Source: JAGLSB01 sp023135955
GTDB taxonomy: Bacteria > Bacteroidota > Bacteroidia > Bacteroidales > GCA-2748055
Reading direction: 5' to 3'
Length of the DNA stretch: 48,429 bases
Assembly: GCA_030673645.1 (NCBI GenBank)
Contig: DAOVIO010000017.1
Location: 1-48,429, forward strand
The position numbers were made by a program, and so were the translations under genes. Below, piece after piece: positions 22,183-30,416 of this stretch. Below the pieces are notes generated by a model, which did not search any database, had not been told where the DNA came from, and was given only the letters and a program-made list of their open reading frames with translations. Each line of letters starts with the position of its first letter. Position 1 is the stretch's first letter.

Positions 22183-23889
22183 ATGAAATTTTTCTCAAGA
22201 CGTAAACGGGTGAAGAAGGATGCTCTGCGTAACATCGATGTGGAGCTCATCTCTCTTCTTTTTGACGATGTTAATCCTGCCAATGGCAAGGGTGTTGTCG
22301 TTAAGAGCCAGAAGGGTGTAAGCTATAATCATATAGCAAATGCTACGAAGTTCAAAAACGACGACCAGGGAAGATTGTATGTAACCGTTATGGAACCTGA
22401 CTCAAGGGATACTGACGATGATCATACAACACCGGCTGAAGTTCTGAAAGCCATGGATCATTTCGCAGAAAAAGGTATGATCGGACGCAATGATGTGAAC
22501 CATAATATGACTCCGATCGATGATGTGACAATTGTAGAAAATTACTTATTGAAGGCTGCTGATGCAGAGCATTTTCCAAATGTTAAATTAGGAAGTTGGG
22601 TGCAAGTGTACAAGTGTGATCTGGAAGGTGAGACCTGGAAGAAAGTTAAAGCCAAGAAGTTTAATGGTGTTTCTATTTATGGAACTGCCGGTGACAATAT
22701 TGTTACTCACAATGATAATACCAAAATATTAGAAGAGCTGAAAGAAATCAGAAAATCTATTTTAGCTACGGGCGACAAAGCTTCATTGAAGGTTATCGAT
22801 GATAAGATCCAACTCATCGAAAAGACCGACAGTAATTTGGATATGAAAGAGATATTAAAATCCCTTTCTGAAATGACAAACATACTTTCAAAAGCAGTCA
22901 ACAAAGCTATCGTAACAGAACCAGGGAAGGGTGACATGAAAGAAGAAAAAGAAATTGTAATCAAAGGTGAGAAGATCACAGTGCAAGAATACCACCGTGA
23001 GATAGTAGAAAAGTTCGCTCAGAACGGCGAGCCAGAAGCTATGAACATTTTGAATGAAACCAACAGCGATCAGTTCGTTGATGAGGTTTTGGAAACTGTT
23101 GATGATGATACCCTGAAAGAGATCACCGTTACTAATATGACAAAAGACAATAAGGTCGATGCCGGCTTAATTGCTGACCTCATTTTGTATAATGAGGACG
23201 ATGCTGAGCCTACTGTTCAGACTATCGTAAGCGGTGAGATCGAAATTACACCAGGAATTTGCAAAGGTGAATACAGAGTGTCCAGAACAACTCAAGAAGC
23301 CTACAAAGATAAATATGGTGAAGATGCCTACCTTGCTTATGTACTGAAAAAACTCGCTAATAAATCTTTGAAAGCTTTGAAGAAATTGCTCTTCAAGGGT
23401 GATCGTGGTTCCGGTACTGCTGCTCTGAAGGCACTGGACGGTGTGATTGCATTAGCAGGTGACGGCAGTGATGTTACTAATATCAATACCACAACCTACG
23501 GAACTTATGCTTTGCGTCTGCAATATGCTTTGCAGCAGTTTGGTGAAGACTATCTGGAGCACATGGATAAATTTGTGATCTATTGTTCTATGAAAGACTT
23601 GATCAGTATCCGTGCTGAGGCCGAAAACAAGCCGAACAATAAAGCTGCCCGTATTGTGCTGGATGGTAAGAATGTTTGGTTCGATGGTATCCCTGTGAAG
23701 GGTCGCTTCATGACAAACGATTACATCATAATTGGTGTTCCTGCTTTCATTATTATTGGTGTTAGAAGTGATGCTGAAGTTTACCGAAGATTCATTCCTT
23801 GGTACTATTATTGGTATATCAGACTCCGTGCCGGCATTACTTATGTAACCGGGTTCGTGAAAGTATTCTATCTAACAACTGCATCATAA
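22183..23889 (+). CDS. Fused XkdF-like prohead protease and major capsid protein
   Basis: One 568-residue frame covers functions that most phages encode separately. Residues 60-170 match XkdF-type prohead proteases (LYVTVMEPDSRDTDDDHTTP, His107 in NDVNHN, Ser164 in NGVSIYG). Residues 175-335 are charged and helical, like a scaffold. Residues 340-568 resemble an HK97-fold coat protein (AALKALDGVIALAG, MKDLISIRAEAENKPN, GIPVKGRFM). An in-frame ATG at 22936 (residue 252) follows GGGAAGGGTGAC and could start a separate scaffold-capsid product. Self-cleavage of the chain is also possible. Confidence 0.75.
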   Translation: MKFFSRRKRVKKDALRNIDVELISLLFDDVNPANGKGVVVKSQKGVSYNHIANATKFKNDDQGRLYVTVMEPDSRDTDDDHTTPAEVLKAMDHFAEKGMIGRNDVNHNMTPIDDVTIVENYLLKAADAEHFPNVKLGSWVQVYKCDLEGETWKKVKAKKFNGVSIYGTAGDNIVTHNDNTKILEELKEIRKSILATGDKASLKVIDDKIQLIEKTDSNLDMKEILKSLSEMTNILSKAVNKAIVTEPGKGDMKEEKEIVIKGEKITVQEYHREIVEKFAQNGEPEAMNILNETNSDQFVDEVLETVDDDTLKEITVTNMTKDNKVDAGLIADLILYNEDDAEPTVQTIVSGEIEITPGICKGEYRVSRTTQEAYKDKYGEDAYLAYVLKKLANKSLKALKKLLFKGDRGSGTAALKALDGVIALAGDGSDVTNINTTTYGTYALRLQYALQQFGEDYLEHMDKFVIYCSMKDLISIRAEAENKPNNKAARIVLDGKNVWFDGIPVKGRFMTNDYIIIGVPAFIIIGVRSDAEVYRRFIPWYYYWYIRLRAGITYVTGFVKVFYLTTAS

Positions 23890-23896
23890 GATAAAT

Positions 23897-23924
23897 ATTG
23901 GGGCGGCTTACGGGCTGCCCCAAT
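23897..23924 (+). terminator. Hairpin after the capsid gene
   Basis: ATTGGGGCGGC and GCTGCCCCAAT form an 11-bp stem with one G-U pair and a 6-base loop, 8 bases after the capsid stop. There is no T-tract; it may partly terminate, or protect the 3' end of, an abundant capsid mRNA. Confidence 0.6.
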
Positions 23925-23956
23925 TGAAGAATTAATAATTTAACTGAGGAGTTATA

Positions 23957-24619
23957 ATGAAACATTTAAAATTAATTATAGTACTGGCAATCATAGTGCT
24001 TGCCGGATATTTGGGCGCACAGACAGAGAATCCCTGGGATGATTTCAGTGGAGCTCTGTTCATTCCCGCCCTGGCAGTTACCAAAGAAGATACTCCCGCC
24101 GGTATTGCAGCAAAGATGGATTTCAATATGTTCAAATCCCGTTTATTGGGTGGAACGATATACATGGGAAAAGGTAGTTATTCCAGTGCTGAGCTTGCCG
24201 CAATAGTAGATGGCATGGATCACCTGGCAACCGAACTGGCAGCCAGTTATGACGACTGGGGAGAGGTTGGAGATGGTGACGATGCTATAGCGTTTGGATC
24301 TGTAGCTGCAAAATTGAAGACCAGGACCAGGGTAGTGGAAGGGAAACGACTTACCACACTCACACTGAAGATCATCGGCTTTGATAATGACGTGAAGGAT
24401 TATGTTGAAAGTGTAAACTTTAATGCTGATACAAGAACATTCGTAATTCTGGCTGATGGTGATGCTAATGATTTTGCCGTACTGAACGGCTTGAACTGGG
24501 TTGGAGACTGGGAGGCTAAGGGTGATAATTTGCGCGTGATCACACTTACTGCTGAATGGGGTGGACCAACCGAACATTATGTTACCATGTATGAAAACGT
24601 GGATGAAGTAGCGAGTTAA
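23957..24619 (+). CDS. Probable major tail protein with a signal-like N-terminus
   Basis: A 220-residue protein located where the tail-tube gene is expected (after capsid, before tape measure) and framed by two hairpins. The C-terminal part is strand-rich (RLTTLTLKIIGFDNDVKDYVES, TFVILADGDANDFAVLNGL, DNLRVITLTAEWGG), as in tube proteins. Yet the N-terminus looks like a Sec signal: MKHLKLIIVLAIIVLAGYLGAQ with a plausible cleavage after Gly-Ala. A GAGGAG site supports this start. It is either a tail protein with an unusual hydrophobic leader or a truly exported phage protein. Confidence 0.5.
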   Translation: MKHLKLIIVLAIIVLAGYLGAQTENPWDDFSGALFIPALAVTKEDTPAGIAAKMDFNMFKSRLLGGTIYMGKGSYSSAELAAIVDGMDHLATELAASYDDWGEVGDGDDAIAFGSVAAKLKTRTRVVEGKRLTTLTLKIIGFDNDVKDYVESVNFNADTRTFVILADGDANDFAVLNGLNWVGDWEAKGDNLRVITLTAEWGGPTEHYVTMYENVDEVAS

Positions 24620-24634
24620 TAAACTCCAATAATA

Positions 24635-24659
24635 AGGGGCGGCGTATGATGCTGCCCCT
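24635..24659 (+). terminator. Hairpin after the probable tail gene
   Basis: AGGGGCGGC and GCTGCCCCT form a 9-bp stem with one G-U pair and a 7-base loop. It is almost the same stem as the hairpin at 23897, placed 15 bases after the stop of the next gene. No T-tract. Confidence 0.6.
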
Positions 24660-24684
24660 ACTTTGGAATAACCAGGGAGAGATA

Positions 24685-24855
24685 ATGAAAATATTTAATG
24701 GATCTCACAGCAAAGCAATGGGCTGGGCAATATTGTTCATGGGATTTATTCTTAGTATTATTCTTAAAAATATAGCTCCATTCGTGACAGCCGTTACGGT
24801 ATCTGGTGGACTGGTTGCCAATAAAACTATCCAGGCACGAAAGGGAGTGAGCTAA
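24685..24855 (+). CDS. Small membrane protein, holin candidate
   Basis: The ATG at 24685 after GGGAGAGATA gives 56 residues; the longer frame from 24646 would begin inside the hairpin. Two hydrophobic stretches (AMGWAILFMGFILSIILKNIA and FVTAVTVSGGLVANKTI) suggest one or two membrane helices. Size, charge and its grouping with two more membrane proteins make it a holin candidate. Confidence 0.5.
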   Translation: MKIFNGSHSKAMGWAILFMGFILSIILKNIAPFVTAVTVSGGLVANKTIQARKGVS

Positions 24856-24856
24856 G

Positions 24857-25417
24857 ATGAAGCCATATCAAATTTATTTGCTGGGTGCTCTTACTTTCTT
24901 GATAGCCGCCTTCTGTATTTTATATCCTCAAACTTTAATAGTGCCTACAGCAGCCGAAGTAAAGGTAAAAGTGGTTAGGTATACCGAATGGGTAGAAGTG
25001 CCCGGAGAGACAGTCTTCTTGCCCGGAGAGACAGTTTATGTCTATGATGATTCTCTTGGAACCGATATTAAGGTGTCGCGGGATTCCCTTCACATCGAAA
25101 TGGATAAAATGAAAGGATATGTTCTCACATATTATGATCATTTTAGAGATCGATTCACACATGATTTTGAGTTTGAAGTATTGAAGGAAACGGAAATAAT
25201 CGAAATTGAGAAAACAGTATATGTTAAGACTCCAGTTCGACTATTCCCGAAGTACATCACAGCCCGCTACCTTACGGGCATTAACAGTAAAACAATCTCG
25301 TTGAGTTTTGGCGGTAGATTTTATGAAAAGATCATGATCGGGTTAGCCGGTGAGATTCAGATCCACGAGAAAGATGTTATCGGCCAGGTAGGAATTGAGA
25401 GTGGTTATGAATTCTAA
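24857..25417 (+). CDS. Membrane-anchored periplasmic protein, spanin candidate
   Basis: A 186-residue protein with an N-terminal membrane helix (YLLGALTFLIAAFCILYP), followed by strand-forming sequence with a duplicated PGETV unit, an acidic helix (IKVSRDSLHIEMDKMKGYVL), and a glycine-rich beta C-terminus (TISLSFGGRFYEKIMIGLAGEIQI). A single anchor with a long extracytoplasmic part could bridge inner and outer membranes like a spanin. No family can be named with confidence. Confidence 0.45.
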   Translation: MKPYQIYLLGALTFLIAAFCILYPQTLIVPTAAEVKVKVVRYTEWVEVPGETVFLPGETVYVYDDSLGTDIKVSRDSLHIEMDKMKGYVLTYYDHFRDRFTHDFEFEVLKETEIIEIEKTVYVKTPVRLFPKYITARYLTGINSKTISLSFGGRFYEKIMIGLAGEIQIHEKDVIGQVGIESGYEF

Positions 25418-25431
25418 CCTAAGGAGAGAAA

Positions 25432-25695
25432 ATGTGTAGTCAAGAAGAGAAGATCCAACTGATTCGAGATGGCAAAAGTTATACCTTCCGTAAAACCAGC
25501 TTTTGGATCAGTACAGGGTTGACTCTTGTTATTCTTCTTGTCGGTTTTATAATGGCATTCACAACAGTAAGATTACAGGCAGAGACTAACCGCAAGGATG
25601 TTATCCAATTACAAAGTGATGTAAAAGTAATCGATCGGATCGATCTGAATTTGAAAAACTTATGCATCCAAATGGATGTAGAATATATTGAATAA
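25432..25695 (+). CDS. Small membrane protein with periplasmic coiled coil
   Basis: An 87-residue protein with a charged cytoplasmic start (EEKIQLIRDGKSYTFRKT), one membrane helix (FWISTGLTLVILLVGFIMAF) and a coiled-coil-like tail (RKDVIQLQSDVKVIDRIDLNLKNL). It resembles holin-associated or Rz-type lysis proteins in layout. It follows an AAGGAGAGAAA site. Together with the two preceding genes it forms a membrane-protein cluster within the structural operon. Confidence 0.5.
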   Translation: MCSQEEKIQLIRDGKSYTFRKTSFWISTGLTLVILLVGFIMAFTTVRLQAETNRKDVIQLQSDVKVIDRIDLNLKNLCIQMDVEYIE

Positions 25696-25705
25696 AGGAG
25701 TAATA

Positions 25706-26044
25706 ATGAAAGTATTTCAATTTCACGTAAGCAGTTTATTAAAATCAATTATCCATGTTGGCAATAGCATTAAGACATTGGATATTACAGCAACACCAAT
25801 TACAAGTCCAGTTACAATTACTGCCGGATCCACAAAAACACTACTCGTTCCGGGGAATGCAGCTGAGATCGTGATCAATAGTGACGAGGATGTTATGGTT
25901 AGCGAGCATAGTAGTTTTAGTAGCTACTATAGAATTCTTGCCGGGATCCCTGAGAATATTGGAATCGTACGCAGAGACAATCTGTATTTAAAAAACACCG
26001 GAGCCAGCTCGATAGTTGTGTATTTCCGTTTTGTTACATTATAG
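25706..26044 (+). CDS. Small beta-rich structural protein
   Basis: The ATG at 25706 behind AAAGGAGTAATA gives 112 residues; an earlier in-frame TTG overlaps the upstream gene. The sequence is nearly all predicted strand (ITSPVTITAGSTKTLLVPG, AEIVINSDEDVMVSEH, ASSIVVYFRFVTL), as in small head-decoration or fibre-associated proteins. It lies just before the probable receptor-binding protein. Function not determined. Confidence 0.45.
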   Translation: MKVFQFHVSSLLKSIIHVGNSIKTLDITATPITSPVTITAGSTKTLLVPGNAAEIVINSDEDVMVSEHSSFSSYYRILAGIPENIGIVRRDNLYLKNTGASSIVVYFRFVTL

Positions 26045-26056
26045 GAACTCCCTCTG

Positions 26057-26077
26057 CCCCTCTTAAATCAAGAGGGG
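26057..26077 (+). terminator. Hairpin before the receptor-binding gene
   Basis: CCCCTCTT and AAGAGGGG form a perfect 8-bp stem with a 5-base loop, 12 bases after the preceding stop. No T-tract follows. It may be an attenuator or mRNA-processing element. Confidence 0.5.
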
Positions 26078-26102
26078 AGAAAGGCGGAAAGGAAGATAAT
26101 TT

Positions 26103-27686
26103 ATGAGATTAGGATTGGGATTAGGGCAGATTTCCAGCTGTAAAAAGAAATTAAAAACATTTATTTCAACATGGAAAACAGACAACGCTGGTACAAGTAA
26201 CGATGATCAGATCATATTACCATTAGAAGCTGGCGGGACCTATGATTTTTTTGTTAGATGGGGAGATGGTACTTCTTCTCATATAACGGCATACAATGAT
26301 GCAGCAGTAACTCATACTTACTCTGCCGCGGGTACTTATACAGTTAAAATAGACGGTGTAATAAATGGGTGGTATTTTAATAATGGTGGCGATAACGGTG
26401 GTGATTTATTAAAAATAACCGATATATCACAATGGGGCGATTTATTAGTTGGTAATTCAGGAAAGTATTTTTATGGATGTGCTAATTTAGATATTAGTGC
26501 TACTGATGTTTTAGACGTAAGCAACGTTACAACTTTATATAGAATATTCTTTGCATGTACTTCGTTAACAACACTTGATGTTAGTAGTTGGGATGTAAGC
26601 AATGTCACCACGATAAAACAAGCTTTCAGAGGTCCTGTATTGTTAACAACACTTGATGTTAGTAGTTGGGATACAAGTAAGGTAACCGATATGTACCAAA
26701 CATTTTATGCGTTGACCAATTTAACAACACTTGATGTTAGTAGTTGGGATACGGGTAAACTGACAAATATGAATGGAGCATTTTATGGTCTTGTTTCATT
26801 AACAACTTTAGATATTAGTAGTTGGGATATTGGACTTATTACTGATGCATCTTCTATGCTTACAAATACTGTTATAACCAACTATTCAGATGTTTTAATC
26901 GCTTGGGCGGCACAGGCTCCATCAATACAGAATAACGTTTCTTTCGGGATGGGTGCGAATACTTACAATGATGCAGGTGCAGCAGCTAAGGCATTATTAA
27001 TGGCTCCACCATATAACTGGGACATAACCGATGGGGGCAGTAATGCAACTCCTGTGATTTTAGAGGATGGGAATACGGTTGCTTGGTTTGATTATATTGA
27101 AAACATTACAAAAGATGGGAGTTCTTTAGTCTCAGTTTGGGGCGATAAGTCTGGGGAAGATAATGATTTACTGCAAGCCGTAGGATCAAAACAGCCATTA
27201 TTTGGGTCAACGGGAATATTGTTTAATGGTATTAATAGTGTCATGAAATGTGTTGCCTTTACTCTAGAACAGCCAGAATTTTTTTATGTTGTTTTAAAAC
27301 AAGTAACATGGATAGATAATCAGTATTTTTGGGATGGAGAGGCCAGTGATTCAGTCTTTTTAAGATCACACACTGCTACTCCAAAAATTCAGGCATATAG
27401 TGGATCATTAGGCACAGATAATGATAATTTAGCCGTTAATACATACAGTATATTAAGAGTCTTATATAATGGTGCTTCTTCTAAATTGCAAGTAAACGAG
27501 ACAACCCCAACAGCAGAGAATCTTGGCATTAAAGATAGTGATGGATTTACGCTTGGTGCGTATGCAACTGAAATAGCCAATGAAGCCAATATTGAAGTAA
27601 AGGAATTTATAATAAGAAAAGTAGCTGACAATCCTACAGATGAAGCTATTATCTATAATTATCTAAAAGATAAATATGGGTTATAA
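26103..27686 (+). CDS. Receptor-binding/tail-fibre candidate with BspA-type repeats
   Basis: Residues 20-85 look like a PKD-type beta domain (YDFFVRWGDGTSSHITAYND, VTHTYSAAGTYTVKIDG). Residues 120-245 are BspA/DUF285-type leucine-rich repeats: four copies of LTTLD(V/I)SSWD with 26-residue spacing. Residues 310-527 look like a LamG/concanavalin-type lectin fold (FNGINSVMKCVAFTLEQPEFFYVV, FTLGAY). BspA repeats are common in surface adhesins and LamG folds bind sugars, so the protein probably recognises the host surface. It is AT-rich relative to the tape-measure gene, hinting at module exchange. Confidence 0.7.
   Translation: MRLGLGLGQISSCKKKLKTFISTWKTDNAGTSNDDQIILPLEAGGTYDFFVRWGDGTSSHITAYNDAAVTHTYSAAGTYTVKIDGVINGWYFNNGGDNGGDLLKITDISQWGDLLVGNSGKYFYGCANLDISATDVLDVSNVTTLYRIFFACTSLTTLDVSSWDVSNVTTIKQAFRGPVLLTTLDVSSWDTSKVTDMYQTFYALTNLTTLDVSSWDTGKLTNMNGAFYGLVSLTTLDISSWDIGLITDASSMLTNTVITNYSDVLIAWAAQAPSIQNNVSFGMGANTYNDAGAAAKALLMAPPYNWDITDGGSNATPVILEDGNTVAWFDYIENITKDGSSLVSVWGDKSGEDNDLLQAVGSKQPLFGSTGILFNGINSVMKCVAFTLEQPEFFYVVLKQVTWIDNQYFWDGEASDSVFLRSHTATPKIQAYSGSLGTDNDNLAVNTYSILRVLYNGASSKLQVNETTPTAENLGIKDSDGFTLGAYATEIANEANIEVKEFIIRKVADNPTDEAIIYNYLKDKYGL
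26565..26832 (+). repeat. Four 78-bp repeats in the BspA-like region
   Basis: Units begin at 26565, 26643, 26721 and 26799 with TTAACAACACTTGATGTTAG or a close variant. Three units share about 30 nearly identical bases; the fourth has diverged. The exact 78-bp period gives room for recombination that alters repeat number or joins segments. Confidence 0.85.
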
Positions 27687-27710
27687 AATACAAACACTAA
27701 GGAGCTAAAG

Positions 27711-28124
27711 ATGAAAAAGATAATTGTAGTGATCTTCCTGGTAATGTTTATTGGGATATTAGCAGCTGATGAGATAGATAAAAAAACGATTGTGCATGTT
27801 GGTGCTGGAGCTTTGAGTTATTCCGGACTTTATGTAGGCTTATCCTCTGCTTTCGATGCAGACCCTATCACAATTCACGAAGCAAGTGTAGTAGGATCCC
27901 TGATCATCTTCACAGCACATGAGCTGGTTCAGAACAAATGGCAGGGTATAGATTTTTGGGATTTCACCGGTGATGTGGTCGGCATGGCCGGAGCATCCTA
28001 CTTTTGGAAAGGATCTAAACCTAAGATCTATCCGAAATATTATGGAAAGAAAAAAGCGATCGGGATCGAGTTTGCATTTGCATTTGATTTGCCGGGATCC
28101 AAGAAAGTAAACAGGAAAGAATAA
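27711..28124 (+). CDS. Exported/membrane protein before the tape measure
   Basis: A 137-residue protein with a signal-like N-terminus (MKKIIVVIFLVMFIGILAAD), a His-Gly-rich helix (IVHVGAGALSYSGLYVGLSSAF), a second hydrophobic segment (ASVVGSLIIFTAHELVQNKWQGIDFWDFTGDVVGMAGASYFW) and a basic tail. The HVGAG...HE..Q...DFWDF.GD.VG pattern recalls YfiM/DUF2279-like proteins. An exported protein directly before a tape-measure gene is unusual; it may be a lysogenic-conversion gene or an envelope factor. It is followed at once by the tape-measure GTG. Confidence 0.5.
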   Translation: MKKIIVVIFLVMFIGILAADEIDKKTIVHVGAGALSYSGLYVGLSSAFDADPITIHEASVVGSLIIFTAHELVQNKWQGIDFWDFTGDVVGMAGASYFWKGSKPKIYPKYYGKKKAIGIEFAFAFDLPGSKKVNRKE

Positions 28125-30416
28125 GTGAATCTTCAAGTTGTAATTGAGCTATTATTAAAGAATAAAAAAGCTGTTCAGGAAGTTCTTGAGCAGCTTAATA
28201 AACAATATAATCTCGACATTGATACGTCCGACCTGGACGCTGCAATGTCAGAGCTCTCTGATCATGATGTTGTTATCTCCGCGGATGCTTCTCAAGCAGA
28301 GGAAGCAGCTGAGACGGCTGAAGCTGAAATCGAGGAGATTCCTGAAGAGCACGAAACGGAGATCACCGCTGAGGATAATTCAACTTCCGTAATTACAGCC
28401 ATCTCTACCGGCTATATGGCCCTCATGCAAGTGATCGGCCAGGTAAAAGGGAAGATCGATGAGCTGGTCAATTTATCCGGAGAACAGGAAAAAGCTGAAA
28501 ATCTATTACAAGTTTCTTTAAAAAATACAGGAGATGCTACCCAGGCTACATTTGAGAAGTTTAAGGATCTTGCCGGTTCCTACCAAAATTTGACAACCAT
28601 TGGAGACGAAACGACCATGGGCATAATGCACCTTGGTTTGAACATGGGTGTAATGACTGAAGACCTGGAAGAGGCTACTAAGGGAGCTATTGGACTTTCC
28701 AAAAGCCTCGGTCTGGATTTAAAGACCGCAATGAAAATGCATACTTTGGCAATGGATAAAGACTTTACAATGCTCCAGCGATATTTACCAGCTCTTAAAA
28801 CAGCCAAAACCGAATCAGAGAAAATGGCTATCGTTAAAAGAGCTGAAGCTAATGGTTGGAAACTTGCTACTTCCGAAGTGGATAAGGGATATGGATCTCT
28901 CGAACAATATGGCAACACCCTGGGAGACGTGAAAGAGAAGATCGGTGATCTGGTGATGTCTGCGATGAAACCATTAATGAGCGTTACGCATGAGTGGTTA
29001 ACAGCTTTAGATGATGCACTGAAGAAGCCATTGAGCGATAAGATAAGAGATGAACAAATTGAATTCAACTCCTTAGTTGGAATCCTAAAAGATGTTAATT
29101 CATTGCAAGCTACCCGGAATATGGCAATTGCTGAATTGCAGGAGAAATATCCCGATTTTATTGGGAATATCGATCTGGAAAAAGCAAGTGTGGCTGAGCT
29201 GGAAATCGCTCTTAAAAGTGCAAATGATGAATTTCAGCGTAAAATCGATATGCAAGTTGCTGAAGAGGTACTGGCTGATAAGCGGAAGGATTTGGCTAAG
29301 GTAACTAAGGATCTATTTTATTCAGAGAAATCATTGCATGAACAGCAGCAAAAGGGAGTCGAACAAAACGTAAGTTCTCTGCTGGCCTATAGGAATACTG
29401 AAGAGGCTATAGAAAGAGAAAGAAATAAAGTTAATGAGTTAACTGCTGAACTTGGAGATCTAGAGACAGAGCTGAAGAGACAGGGCTTGGTCACTGATGA
29501 ATCAACTGAGAAAACAAATAAGCAGACTGAAGGTGTTAAAAAATTAAGCGATGAGCTTCAAGCATTAGCTGATAAAATTCCTAAGATTAAAATTGAAATG
29601 GATGTGGATGATCTAACCGGTGGGGATGATGATGAGGCATTCTTGGCTGAGATGGAGCGTGAGCGCGAACACCTGGAAGAGATAATCGGGCTGAAAATTG
29701 ATTTTTATGAACGTGAAGATGAGCTTACCCTGACGGCTTATGAGCGCCAGATGAATGCCATTGATGATTTCTATACCTATAATAAGGATAAGCTGATCGA
29801 GTCCGGGCTTACTGAAGAGCAAATTGTACTTCAGACTGAAATGTCAAAAGACAGGATCCGGAAGCAATATGCTATGAGGGCTGTCTCCGGAACATCTCAA
29901 ATGTTTGGCAATCTTGCTAAGATAATGAGAGCACAGGGAAAATCCGGATTTACTGCATGGAAAAGGATGGCTCAGTCTCAAGCCCTGATAGACACCTATA
30001 AGGCTGCTCAAAGTGCTTATGCTTCAATGGCCGGAATTCCTATTGTCGGGCCGGTACTGGGAGCTTTGGCCGCCGGTGCTGCACTTGCGGCCGGTTATGA
30101 GAATGTGAGAGCAATTGAAAGACAAAAATTTGCTGGCGGTGGAGTTGTTCCTGAGGAAACCGACATTACGGTCGGAGAGGAAGGGCCGGAGGCAATAGTC
30201 CCTCTTCCGGATGGAAAATCTATCCCGGTTAAAAATATGGGTGGAGACAGTAAACTCCTCTCAGCTATCCTGCTGCAACTTAAGGCCATGAATATAAATA
30301 TAGTGAGGCAAAGCAAGAATATAACTTTTGTGATTGAGACAACGGATCCGGAAGCAACCGTAAATCTCCTGAATGATACCGGGGATAGAATGACGGAGGC
30401 TAACGATGTTGGTTAA
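28125..30416 (+). CDS. Tail tape measure protein
   Basis: A 763-residue, mostly helical protein that sets tail length and helps DNA entry. The N-terminus is charged coiled coil; the middle is long helical sequence with a hydrophobic stretch near residue 640 (SMAGIPIVGPVLGALAAGAALAAG); and the C-terminus has the frequent tape-measure ending FAGGGVVPEET and VGEEGPEAIVPLPDGK. The start is GTG at 28125, one base after the preceding stop. At this length a fairly short tail is expected (inference). Confidence 0.85.
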   Translation: MNLQVVIELLLKNKKAVQEVLEQLNKQYNLDIDTSDLDAAMSELSDHDVVISADASQAEEAAETAEAEIEEIPEEHETEITAEDNSTSVITAISTGYMALMQVIGQVKGKIDELVNLSGEQEKAENLLQVSLKNTGDATQATFEKFKDLAGSYQNLTTIGDETTMGIMHLGLNMGVMTEDLEEATKGAIGLSKSLGLDLKTAMKMHTLAMDKDFTMLQRYLPALKTAKTESEKMAIVKRAEANGWKLATSEVDKGYGSLEQYGNTLGDVKEKIGDLVMSAMKPLMSVTHEWLTALDDALKKPLSDKIRDEQIEFNSLVGILKDVNSLQATRNMAIAELQEKYPDFIGNIDLEKASVAELEIALKSANDEFQRKIDMQVAEEVLADKRKDLAKVTKDLFYSEKSLHEQQQKGVEQNVSSLLAYRNTEEAIERERNKVNELTAELGDLETELKRQGLVTDESTEKTNKQTEGVKKLSDELQALADKIPKIKIEMDVDDLTGGDDDEAFLAEMEREREHLEEIIGLKIDFYEREDELTLTAYERQMNAIDDFYTYNKDKLIESGLTEEQIVLQTEMSKDRIRKQYAMRAVSGTSQMFGNLAKIMRAQGKSGFTAWKRMAQSQALIDTYKAAQSAYASMAGIPIVGPVLGALAAGAALAAGYENVRAIERQKFAGGGVVPEETDITVGEEGPEAIVPLPDGKSIPVKNMGGDSKLLSAILLQLKAMNINIVRQSKNITFVIETTDPEATVNLLNDTGDRMTEANDVG

